IMG/VR virus record: IMGVR_UViG_3300032820_002479
Span: 1-21,156 of that record
Reading direction: 5' to 3' (one strand)
Length of the DNA stretch: 21,156 bases
From: a virus
The position numbers and the translations under genes are program-made. Below, one piece after another: positions 14,518-21,156 of this stretch. A model generated the notes under the pieces. The model was not told the DNA's origin, did not search any database, and worked only from the letters and a program-made list of their open reading frames with translations. Positions within the stretch are counted from its first letter, which is position 1, and each line of letters opens with the position of its first letter.

Positions 14518-16313
14518 TGAAATTTCTCCACATCTGCCCCTGTTTGTACAGCAATATGCAAGTCAGTAAGTGGCGCTGATTCGAGTCGGTATTCTATCCT
14601 CCATTTGAGTCTATGTATAGAACACTTTCCTGATTTAAGTATTCTATCTCTTGCGTACTTTTTTATTGGAATTGCTTTAACACCCCCTACTGAGGCTAGA
14701 CCTGGAGGGTCAATTTTATACCCCAACCTAACTGCCCAACCGTATAGGACTACCTTATACCTCGGAGAAGTTCGTACTTGGGATTCTTCTACTTCTCCTC
14801 CGGTATCGGTAGTGAAAGTAAAACCTATAGTCCTACTAGGGTCCGGGTCTATATTTTCTGTATCAACTAGATCTTCCGCTGATTTATCTACCAGCGGCTT
14901 ATGAAAGATTACATCCGTATCCTCAGTGACATCCATCCAACTGTGATAGTCTATCCAACTAGCTTCTGGAGGAGGGCAAGGCGTTTCAAAAACTGCGGTC
15001 AATCTCTGATCAGAAACCGTAGTGGGATCAGATCCTTTAACAGGTAAGTTATTATCGCAGAGCGTTATTTTTATGTCATCGGCGGTGGTATGACCTAGTT
15101 GAGCATAACCTCTCGCGTTATGCACTTGGTTATATACGGACGCATTCCATTCTACCCAAGTTGTACTCAAAGGCTGAAACAGGCCACTCAATCCTTGAGA
15201 ACCAAGCATCTGATCAGGTGATCCATAAAGTAGAAAACCAACAGAAAAGGATACGCTTCTACCAAATACTTCTTCGGTAAGACTTAGATTAAGCAGAAGG
15301 AAAGACTTAAGTTTTGTTTCTTTCTCCCCGGTTGTGGTGTATGTGCTGTACAAGGCGTGACGTAATCTATCGGTTACTATAGCTGTGATAGCCCACCAAG
15401 CTAATTCCTTAGGGTATCCTGGTGCCACTTCTACAGTACCAAAAATAGTAGAATTCCATTTAACGAATCCTCCAGTACCAGTAATTTCACCGACAGGCAT
15501 TAAAGATGTTTTAAGGGAATGACTAACATTCATGTCTATCATTCCGGGGTGGTATGCGTTGTCCGATGGAATTTCTCTATCCAGAATAGTAAAGGTGAGA
15601 ACACTCCTATCTTTACTTAAGTTCAATAAAGGATGACTACGAGCGTATCCAGCAAGTACTGGAACCCTCTCCAATATATGGCGGTACCTATCTGCCGTAT
15701 CGGTTAATTTATTGTTTGTGCCCCAGCTAACAGGTATTTCAAATTCTCCAATAATTCTACGCTCAGTCATACCAGATTCATTAATTGCCCATTCCACCTC
15801 GTACTCAAAGTTCATTAACGAATGTGCGTATTGGGGTGTCCCGACTTCCTTCTTGCACTCCGGTATTGAAGTTTCACAAGCCCATACAATACGAACAGCT
15901 TTGTTTGATCCTATAGGTTCCCACGCAAGTATTCTTGGTTTAGGGCCAAACTTTATATCCCTTACCCCCCCTGCGGATTCATTTATTTCAAAATCACCAA
16001 ACCCCTGGGCCGTAAAAGATAAAAACTGCCCAGGTTCAGAAAGCCTTTTTCTAATGTCCTCTATATTATCTTTAACGATAGAATTAGGACTGCCCGCATC
16101 TTCATTAAGTATAGGATCGGACCCTACTACGACCGTAGTTATTTCTATATCGTAGGTTACGTATTTAACTATTCGCTCCGCACTATCCATTACCATACGA
16201 GCTGAAATCTTAGCGTTTATAAGATTGGGAAAAGTATACCCATTGTATGATACTACTCCCACCTGAAAGGCATTAGGAGGTGTGCCCTTGTCTCTACTAG
16301 TTGTAATGGCCAT
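14514..16313 (-). CDS. Large phage tail structural protein, unassigned
   Basis: A 599-aa protein, not recognised by motif. It is beta-rich throughout (for example VGVVSYNGYTFPNLINAKISARMVMD at the N-terminus, WAITAIVTDRLRHALYSTY near 330-350, and YKVVLYGWAVRLGYKIDP near the C-terminus). It has no signal peptide, transmembrane helix or enzyme motif. ATG at 16311-16313 overlaps the stop of the tape-measure-like gene by one base (TAATG) and has no clear Shine-Dalgarno, so coupling is likely. In standard tail clusters the gene after the tape measure encodes a distal tail or baseplate protein, which is the best guess here. It is followed by the G/GT pair with a 4-nt overlap. Confidence 0.65.
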   Translation of the reverse strand: MAITTSRDKGTPPNAFQVGVVSYNGYTFPNLINAKISARMVMDSAERIVKYVTYDIEITTVVVGSDPILNEDAGSPNSIVKDNIEDIRKRLSEPGQFLSFTAQGFGDFEINESAGGVRDIKFGPKPRILAWEPIGSNKAVRIVWACETSIPECKKEVGTPQYAHSLMNFEYEVEWAINESGMTERRIIGEFEIPVSWGTNNKLTDTADRYRHILERVPVLAGYARSHPLLNLSKDRSVLTFTILDREIPSDNAYHPGMIDMNVSHSLKTSLMPVGEITGTGGFVKWNSTIFGTVEVAPGYPKELAWWAITAIVTDRLRHALYSTYTTTGEKETKLKSFLLLNLSLTEEVFGRSVSFSVGFLLYGSPDQMLGSQGLSGLFQPLSTTWVEWNASVYNQVHNARGYAQLGHTTADDIKITLCDNNLPVKGSDPTTVSDQRLTAVFETPCPPPEASWIDYHSWMDVTEDTDVIFHKPLVDKSAEDLVDTENIDPDPSRTIGFTFTTDTGGEVEESQVRTSPRYKVVLYGWAVRLGYKIDPPGLASVGGVKAIPIKKYARDRILKSGKCSIHRLKWRIEYRLESAPLTDLHIAVQTGADVEKFQ

Positions 16314-17572
16314 TAGTTAAAAACACCCCTAACCCCAGTAGGACGTGGTCTAGCCTCACCAAGTAAAGCGTTGGGATCTAAGTCTTCACCGGTAATGAAG
16401 TCCGTAAATTCTTTTTGGGCCTCCATATTCCCATCCGTAGCTTCCTCAGCTTCCCCTCTCTCCCACCACCTTAGTACCCTCCCAAGAAGACGTAGACTGG
16501 AATTACTGTTGTAAAATAGAGTCTTCAAAAGCTCCGGATTATCGCCTATAAGGTTTATTAAAGGTTCAATAGCCCGCAATATGGCACTTATGTCCTCTGT
16601 TATTTGTGTAGCAAGAGGAAGTATTCCCTTAACTAGACTAGTTTCTATCTTAATTAAAGCGCGGTCTACCCCTGACCGTGCGCCCTGATACTCTGACAAA
16701 GGACCAGATAATTCTTGTGCTTGCTCCATTCTAGCAAACATCTCGTTGATCTCTCTTCCAACAACAGCCATAGCCAACTCCGCAGAAAAAGCAGAACCAG
16801 TTTCTGACAAATCTTGAAGCATGCTATCTACGGCGCGTATAGTATCGCCTAACGTTTTAAAGGCAACACCAAGCGTGGCAGCAGTGAGTGCGACAGCTAT
16901 ACCCGCAGGGCCAAATAGCTTCGTTACGATAGGAACCACAGCACCAAAGGCTTTTCCAAAATTACCGCCAAAAGTTCCTCCGCCATCTCCACCTCCGCCT
17001 CCGCCTCCACCACCAGGAGGAGGACTGATGGGAACCGCACCGCCAGGAGGAGGAATAACGCCACCAGAACCGGAAGATCCAGAACTGCCTGGAGGTGGTG
17101 GTGGGGGTGTAGAAGAAGGGGGAGGAGGTACGTTACCGAACCCATACGAAACGGGAGGAGCTTCAGAATATCCGAAGGGAGGTCCAGCATCTGTGACAGT
17201 TGTTCTACCTACCCCAGACTTACTCCCCATGGCGTACTTAGCGCCCCAGTGATCGGCTCCACCAGCAGAAAAACGACCGGCGTAGTTGAACGCGCCACTA
17301 GGAAGATCTGAAGCTTCTCCTGCAATATTTAGCGCAGATCCAATAGCTTTTATACCTTGGGTAAAAGAATTAGCTATAAGATCGGTCTTAGCTAGAACTT
17401 TACCAGAGGTATATCCAGGAGCTTGTTGGCTAGACCTACGGTCCTGTTGATTCCACTGTTGGGTGGTAAGCCCATATTTCGGAGAAGAACCCCCTGCGGA
17501 TTCTGATTGGGCAGCGGAAGGTGGTTGCTCCTCCCGGAAAACTACAGTCAGGGTTTGGTTTTCGTTTGCCAC
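16313..17572 (-). CDS. Short tape-measure-like tail protein with poly-Pro/poly-Gly linker
   Basis: A 419-aa protein. Residues 1-148 are polar with low complexity. Residues 149-203 are a Pro/Gly/Ser linker with runs of six Pro and nine Gly. Residues about 205-240 (KAFGAVVPIVTKLFGPAGIAVALTAATLGVAF) are strongly hydrophobic, as in tape measure proteins that insert in the host membrane. The remainder is helical (ELAMAVVGREINEMFARMEQAQEL, ATQITEDISAILRAIEPLINLI). It follows the tail tube gene directly. If it is the tape measure, its length implies a short tail, roughly 60 nm at 0.15 nm per residue, less if the linker does not extend. The start is GTG at 17570-17572 without a clear ribosome site. 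A tail-tip or membrane-acting minor tail protein is the alternative. Confidence 0.6.
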   Translation of the reverse strand: MANENQTLTVVFREEQPPSAAQSESAGGSSPKYGLTTQQWNQQDRRSSQQAPGYTSGKVLAKTDLIANSFTQGIKAIGSALNIAGEASDLPSGAFNYAGRFSAGGADHWGAKYAMGSKSGVGRTTVTDAGPPFGYSEAPPVSYGFGNVPPPPSSTPPPPPPGSSGSSGSGGVIPPPGGAVPISPPPGGGGGGGGGDGGGTFGGNFGKAFGAVVPIVTKLFGPAGIAVALTAATLGVAFKTLGDTIRAVDSMLQDLSETGSAFSAELAMAVVGREINEMFARMEQAQELSGPLSEYQGARSGVDRALIKIETSLVKGILPLATQITEDISAILRAIEPLINLIGDNPELLKTLFYNSNSSLRLLGRVLRWWERGEAEEATDGNMEAQKEFTDFITGEDLDPNALLGEARPRPTGVRGVFN

Positions 17573-17610
17573 ACTATGTTTGAAGTGCTGTTATGCCCAG
17601 GGCTATGTTA

Positions 17611-18168
17611 TCACGCATCATTAGGAGTTACTTCGTACCAACAAGCTTTATTTAGTCCGTCTGGTATATAAGGTAGCAATTGAAACCTAAGAGGAATTTT
17701 TCTATGTCGATTGCTAAAATTTATACGAGTAGAAAAACCGGGGGCAAGCATTGCTACGCTTGCTGTCAGCACTGCCGGTTTATCTTCGGCGGTCGTACTA
17801 GTGTCAGCCGTCAGTATCAATTCAGTCGGACCGCCTTCACCAGCCATCTGACTCCATTGATTGCCTACATCTCCTACGTAACCGCCCTGTATATCATAAG
17901 CCTTCTCAGTGGTACTTTCACTAAACATAGTCAGAGCTTTAAGGGTACCAATAGACCACTCAACGCAAACAAAGCTTAAAAAGCAATTACCCCCTCTGTA
18001 AACAACATCCTGTACAGTATCCGCTCCATTATCTCCGACCAGTTCTTCACCGAAACGCACAGTCTCTAATTCGTAACCATCCTCTGTAGCCCCAATATAA
18101 TTCTCCTCGTGGCCAAACGAACACACATAACGACCGGCTATAAACGTGGAAGCAAAACTAATAGCCAT
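17611..18168 (-). CDS. Major tail tube protein
   Basis: A 185-aa beta-rich protein of the size usual for tail tube subunits. The N-terminal strand MAISFASTFIAGRYVCSFG, the loop with NYIGATEDGYEL, and a final long strand pair (KIPLRFQLLPY near 160-170) fit the tube fold. It would form stacked hexameric rings around the tape measure. ATG at 18166-18168 shares one base with the stop of the preceding basic protein. A 38-nt gap to the tape-measure-like gene leaves no room for a chaperone gene at the canonical place. Identification rests on size, fold style and gene order. Confidence 0.65.
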   Translation of the reverse strand: MAISFASTFIAGRYVCSFGHEENYIGATEDGYELETVRFGEELVGDNGADTVQDVVYRGGNCFLSFVCVEWSIGTLKALTMFSESTTEKAYDIQGGYVGDVGNQWSQMAGEGGPTELILTADTSTTAEDKPAVLTASVAMLAPGFSTRINFSNRHRKIPLRFQLLPYIPDGLNKACWYEVTPNDA

Positions 18169-18377
18169 TACAGTTTCCCCTTTTTACTATTTCTCTTGTT
18201 AGCGGCGGCTGTTGCTTTCTGTTTGGCAGCGGATACCTTAGACTGAGAAAGCGCTCTACCTTGTCTTCTTACTTCTCCAACCTGCCTAGCTTTAGAAATA
18301 ACCCTAGCAAATGCTTTGGATGGCGAAAGAGCATTTGCTATTTTTTTAAGATTCCGGCCTGGAGGTCTAATAGCCAT
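18168..18377 (-). CDS. Small basic phage protein, function unknown
   Basis: A 69-aa protein from the ATG at 18375-18377, two bases after the upstream TGA. It is rich in Lys, Arg, Ala and Ser (KKIANALSPSKAFARVISKARQ, then AKQKATAAANKRNSKKGKL), with no hydrophobic core and probably helical or disordered. A longer version would need a TTG start at 18422 inside the preceding gene. It lies between the probable tail terminator and the tail tube. It could be a small assembly factor or nucleic-acid-binding virion protein. Confidence 0.6.
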   Translation of the reverse strand: MAIRPPGRNLKKIANALSPSKAFARVISKARQVGEVRRQGRALSQSKVSAAKQKATAAANKRNSKKGKL

Positions 18378-18378
18378 A

Positions 18379-18927
18379 TCACACCATATTGGTTGTGGAC
18401 TGATAACGAGTCGCTTGATCAAAACGTACTTCCATGACGTAAGCTACGTCTGAATCTGGACGTTCCGACCCTAACCAAGTTCCATCCTCTAAGCGGGGTT
18501 GGGGATCAGTCCCCGCCCAACGAAAGTATTCTACGATCCGATCCGTACCAGTCATAGCATTACCAGCGCTCTCGCCTATTGTAGTGTTCTGGTGAACAGA
18601 AGTCATTATCGTTCTACAAAGGCTATCAAGGCTCAAAGTAGCTTCTATATAGAGATTTAATCCTGCGGACTCCCTGGGTATTGCGGACTGCCGCATAGTC
18701 ACGGTGACTCCCATCCCATAGACCTCCTCGATTCCAGAGTTAGGATCGAAGTTCCCAGGCCTCCAGGAAGTACCGTAAATGGCAGCAAACCACTTACCCA
18801 TGGTGGGTTTAGGCCGGGGATCAGGCATGATATCAATGTGATAATCACTCAAAGTCTCAGTTAGGAGAGTACCGATATCCGCAGTCAGCTTGGTTTTAGT
18901 CTCTACCAGGAGCTTGGCTAGGCTCAT
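18379..18927 (-). CDS. Probable tail terminator / head-tail joining protein
   Basis: A 182-aa alpha/beta protein. The N-terminal helix (SLAKLLVETKTKLTADIGTLLTETLSDY) leads to a strand pair (IDIMPDPRP, KWFAAIYGTSW), a central strand set with VYGMGVTVTMRQSA, a helix SLDSLCRTIMTSV and a C-terminal strand VAYVMEVRFDQATRYQ. This matches tail terminator/minor-tail proteins that cap the tube at the neck. The order connector, GpG/gp10-like, this gene, tube is the usual one. ATG at 18925-18927 overlaps the upstream TGA (ATGA), with GGGGAAG upstream. Function comes from gene order and fold style rather than a signature. Confidence 0.6.
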   Translation of the reverse strand: MSLAKLLVETKTKLTADIGTLLTETLSDYHIDIMPDPRPKPTMGKWFAAIYGTSWRPGNFDPNSGIEEVYGMGVTVTMRQSAIPRESAGLNLYIEATLSLDSLCRTIMTSVHQNTTIGESAGNAMTGTDRIVEYFRWAGTDPQPRLEDGTWLGSERPDSDVAYVMEVRFDQATRYQSTTNMV

Positions 18928-19631
18928 TTTCGCTTCCCCCGAGCTAATGCCTTCGCAGAGTCCTCCAGAGCGTCCCTAACAGCCGATCTGAACCAGGGTG
19001 ATATATCCGCTGGCCAGAACTTTCGGACCTTATGGAGCTTCTTAGCGTATGGTACGGAGGTACCAATCTCCATGGAATTCTTAGATGGCTTAAATACTTG
19101 ATCCTGAGGGGGGGAATAAGATCCGGACAGCAATCGACCTGGACGCAGAGATTTCTCTAGACGGTGGGTATCTATCAGAATAGGAACCTTACGGTCTCCG
19201 TACTTGCTGAGTCTGGTTTCCGCCCCATCCCGTTTCAAAATGCCCCAAGCTATAGATGCCGCTTGAGCAGAAGCAGCTTGTATCGACATGTGCTGAGATA
19301 ACCGGGTGAGATTGCTGGAGAAAATTCCTTTCCACTTTTGATTTTGTAAGGGTGTAAGGAGTCCTCGCCCCGTTCGACCGCGCCTACTAAAGGCGAGAGA
19401 CCCCCGTCCCCGGATTTTGCGTGCCGCAATGGTTGACCTTTTCAGAGGTTTCCATTGCAGCCCTTGGTCGTCTGCGTTCCCCTTTGATTTGATAATAAAA
19501 GCTTTGTGAATCCTCTGGAACAATCCTTGAGCAAGTTTAGCTGAGAACCTGGAGTGTAAAGGTCCACTAAGGCTCTTCATAGAACTTTTCAGTTCTAAGA
19601 CCGCTCTCTTATTAAGGGTTACTGTAGCCAC
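18924..19631 (-). CDS. Phage virion morphogenesis / tail completion protein (Mu GpG, HK97 gp10-like)
   Basis: A 235-aa basic protein. Diagnostic-looking text is LQWKPLKRSTIAARK (about 58-72), then VPILIDTHRLEKSLRPG (about 149-165), GSYSPPQDQVF (about 170-180) and IGTSVPYAKKLH (about 188-199), all in the order seen in GpG/gpS/gp10-type tail completion proteins (the W.PL..STI..R, ILxDTGxL..S and YA..H elements). It would join the neck and tail. It is longer than usual because of a basic insert around 73-148 (SRRGRTGRGLLTP and following). The start is GTG at 19629-19631, 15 nt after the upstream stop, with a weak ribosome site. Confidence 0.75.
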   Translation of the reverse strand: MATVTLNKRAVLELKSSMKSLSGPLHSRFSAKLAQGLFQRIHKAFIIKSKGNADDQGLQWKPLKRSTIAARKIRGRGSLAFSRRGRTGRGLLTPLQNQKWKGIFSSNLTRLSQHMSIQAASAQAASIAWGILKRDGAETRLSKYGDRKVPILIDTHRLEKSLRPGRLLSGSYSPPQDQVFKPSKNSMEIGTSVPYAKKLHKVRKFWPADISPWFRSAVRDALEDSAKALARGKRK

Positions 19632-19646
19632 TTGTATACCGGATCA

Positions 19647-20201
19647 TTAAAGGAACCCATTGGTCAATGAGTAAGTTATGAAAAGGTATGCGATACTAAG
19701 CCATTCCCAAGGATAAATAGGAGCTATATCCTGGTTCTTCCCGCCACCTCCAGTAGAAATGGATGGATGAACCCGAAGTTTATGAACATTGAAATAGTCA
19801 TTAACCACTATGTTAGACATCGCAGGAGTAAAGTTTTCGCGGGTAGGTAAGCGGGGAATAATTATCTTACCCTCTGCTACACGTTGTAGCTCGTCTGTTA
19901 TTTCATCAAACCTATTAACAAATAAAGCAGGATTGCCCCTTCTCTGGGAGAGAAAGTACGCTCCTACCCAAGTAGAACGAGACCTTACCCAACGAGAATC
20001 AGCCATGTCTACTGGATCGTAACGTAATGAAGCAAATTCGTTGATAAAATCTGTGGCGTCCTCTGTAAGTTCTACCCAGAAAGTAGATTCTTCTCCGGGG
20101 GTGATGTCGTCAACTATTAACGGCACTCCGTCTTCCCCGTAAGCTATTCTCTCTATTTCGGCTTGGGTGGTGTATACACTAGTAAGGGTTTCAACAGCCA
20201 T
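19647..20201 (-). CDS. Head-tail connector protein (DUF1320/Mu gp36-like)
   Basis: A 184-aa protein. An N-terminal segment YTTQAEIERIAYGEDGVPLIVDD, then helix TEDATDFINEFASLRYDPVDMADSRWVRSRSTWVGAYFLSQRRGNPALF (about 46-93) with the helix-rich RRGNP motif, and a strand or loop GKIIIPRLPTRENF, match small neck proteins that bind below the portal. ATG at 20199-20201 has AGGAG 8 nt upstream. The 39-nt gap upstream contains an imperfect palindrome. It sits before the GpG/gp10-like gene, as in Mu-like gene order (gp36, gp37). Confidence 0.65.
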   Translation of the reverse strand: MAVETLTSVYTTQAEIERIAYGEDGVPLIVDDITPGEESTFWVELTEDATDFINEFASLRYDPVDMADSRWVRSRSTWVGAYFLSQRRGNPALFVNRFDEITDELQRVAEGKIIIPRLPTRENFTPAMSNIVVNDYFNVHKLRVHPSISTGGGGKNQDIAPIYPWEWLSIAYLFITYSLTNGFL

Positions 20202-20240
20202 AGATTAAACTCCTAACTATAACGATCATAATTAGAGTCC

Positions 20241-21156
20241 TTACTGCCCTTTGAGTCGCGCACGAATTGCTTTGCCCCGAGTTATATACGGTAACTCCGG
20301 TTTGATGACGAAATCATCAGGGCGTATCTCCTCGAATGGTGTTGGCGCTAATAAACTCGGTGGCTGCCTGATCGTGAATTCTTCAGGTGGTGGGTCAGTA
20401 AAGTCCACTGGACTGGCTGCCTTCTCCGCTTCCCATGTTGCCATTTCGTCTGCTGATGCTTGACGCAGTATTTTCCAAGCAGCTTGTTCCCGATCACGTT
20501 CAGCCTTTAGCGATGGATAGGCTAGTATTTTGTCTTCGCTCACAGTCTTTCGCAGTTGCCAAGCGGCTATTTCCACATCCCTCTTCGCCTTGTACATAAG
20601 CTGAGTTTCATCCCAGTCCGCCATCTCTTCGTCTGAAAGCCACTTATGTGTCGTCTGGACTACATGTGTGATGGGATCGGTATAAGAAATTTGAGTGCAT
20701 CCCATAAACACATTCGTTGTCATTTCGATGCGCGGCATAGGGTCGTCAGCATTTACAACGATTCCGTACTCATCCAAAAGCGTTTCGCTGGGCATATGTG
20801 GAGAAATCGGAGAGGAATTCCCACCTTCATCCATAACATGAAGTTCCGAAGAAGTGGAAATATCTTTCGCAAAAATATAGCATTGTCCAGCAGTTCCGGC
20901 TGCCGGTTCTGTTCCATTCGCTATGGCCAGAACTCCCACTGCCGATCCATCAAAACTGCCTGTCCCTACGCCGACATTTTGGGCGTCGTCGATAGTGAGT
21001 GCACGAGTCAGAACGGTGGTGGCAGCATCGGTTCCTGTCCACACCGATAACTCAGAAGGAATTCTATTCGAGCCAATCGTCCCAGACGAAACTACCTTTA
21101 TCGCAGCGCTTTGGGTTACAAGGTCAGCGCCGTCGTCGCCAAACCACGCTAGGTCG
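20241..21156 (-). CDS. Tail-fibre-like structural protein, N-terminus beyond window edge
   Basis: The frame stays open to the right edge, with 305 codons visible; the GTG at 21044 is therefore unlikely to be the true start. The visible N-terminal part reads as beta repeats of tail-fibre type (GTIGSNRIPSEL, NVGVGTGSF, VLAIANGTEPAAG, SSELHVMDEGGNSSPISPH), a text style common in phage fibres and their attachment domains. From about 110 residues before the C-terminus the protein is helical and Trp/Glu/Lys-rich (ADWDETQLMYKAK, EIAAWQLRK, EQAAWKILRQ, MATWEAEKA; AW appears at regular spacing, suggesting a coiled coil), then Pro-rich. No S74 peptidase motif is visible. It precedes the connector genes, an unusual place for a fibre gene. 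Confidence 0.62.
   Translation of the reverse strand, partial: DLAWFGDDGADLVTQSAAIKVVSSGTIGSNRIPSELSVWTGTDAATTVLTRALTIDDAQNVGVGTGSFDGSAVGVLAIANGTEPAAGTAGQCYIFAKDISTSSELHVMDEGGNSSPISPHMPSETLLDEYGIVVNADDPMPRIEMTTNVFMGCTQISYTDPITHVVQTTHKWLSDEEMADWDETQLMYKAKRDVEIAAWQLRKTVSEDKILAYPSLKAERDREQAAWKILRQASADEMATWEAEKAASPVDFTDPPPEEFTIRQPPSLLAPTPFEEIRPDDFVIKPELPYITRGKAIRARLKGQ

Noticed and set aside
16821-17252. Plus-strand 143-aa Pro/Gly-rich ORF opposite the tape-measure-like gene
   Set aside because: It mirrors the low-complexity GGN/CCN codons of the real gene; no start signal or independent support.
18378-18422. TTG start extending the small basic protein to 84 aa
   Set aside because: It would overlap the upstream gene by 44 nt with a rare start; the ATG at 18377 lies two bases after the upstream stop.
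20213-20235. Imperfect inverted repeat CTAACTAT/ATAATTAG between the fibre-like and connector genes
   Set aside because: AT-rich, one mismatch, no T-run; neither a convincing terminator nor a supported operator.
1-21156. CRISPR arrays, tRNA or rRNA genes, insertion sequences, integrase or attachment sites
   Set aside because: None was seen on reading both strands; there are no regularly spaced repeats, transposase motifs or cloverleaf-like segments that I could support by eye.

Overview
The window is an internal piece of a tailed double-stranded DNA bacteriophage genome (Caudoviricetes; siphovirus-like or short-tailed myovirus-like), either free or integrated. This rests on a contiguous structural module (portal, head-tail connector, tail completion, tail tube, tape measure, frameshifted tail chaperone) next to a phage replication/recombination module. 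There is no integrase, repressor, terminase, capsid or lysis gene in view. The host cannot be fixed from the sequence. Shine-Dalgarno sites and sigma-70-type -35/-10 boxes point to a bacterium with a conventional sigma-70 system.

Left part (1-6221, minus strand) is the DNA metabolism operon. In transcription order it holds a basic putative DNA-binding protein, a Hjc-like PD-(D/E)XK nuclease, a family-4-type Fe-S uracil-DNA glycosylase, a RecB/Cas4-like PD-(D/E)XK nuclease, a Sak4-like RecA-fold ATPase, an SSB-like protein and a family A DNA polymerase with proofreading domain whose C-terminus is cut by the window edge. Most genes overlap by a few bases. A second promoter precedes the SSB-like gene. 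A structured leader of about 190 nt, ending in an intrinsic terminator, sits directly before the polymerase ribosome binding site and may act as an attenuator.

Middle part (6222-8378) is a divergent plus-strand unit with its own promoter (exact TTGACA-17 bp-TATAAT), a small papain-like cysteine-peptidase-like gene, a UvrD/Rep-type SF1 helicase and its own intrinsic terminator. The terminator lies inside the convergent neighbouring gene.

Right part (8281-21156, minus strand) is the virion operon, read right to left: tail-fibre-like protein (partial), connector, GpG/gp10-like completion protein, probable tail terminator, small basic protein, tail tube, short tape-measure-like protein with poly-Pro/poly-Gly linker, a large tail protein, a G/GT-type pair made by a probable -1 frameshift on an A8 run, portal, a hub-like protein with a Lys/Ala/Pro linker, a Cys-rich large structural protein and a small Cys protein. 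Genes are packed with 1-4 nt overlaps, so translational coupling is likely. The most notable signals are the frameshift pair, its unusual place after the tape measure, the displaced portal, the polymerase leader, and a Glu-to-Gln change at the polymerase steric-gate position.
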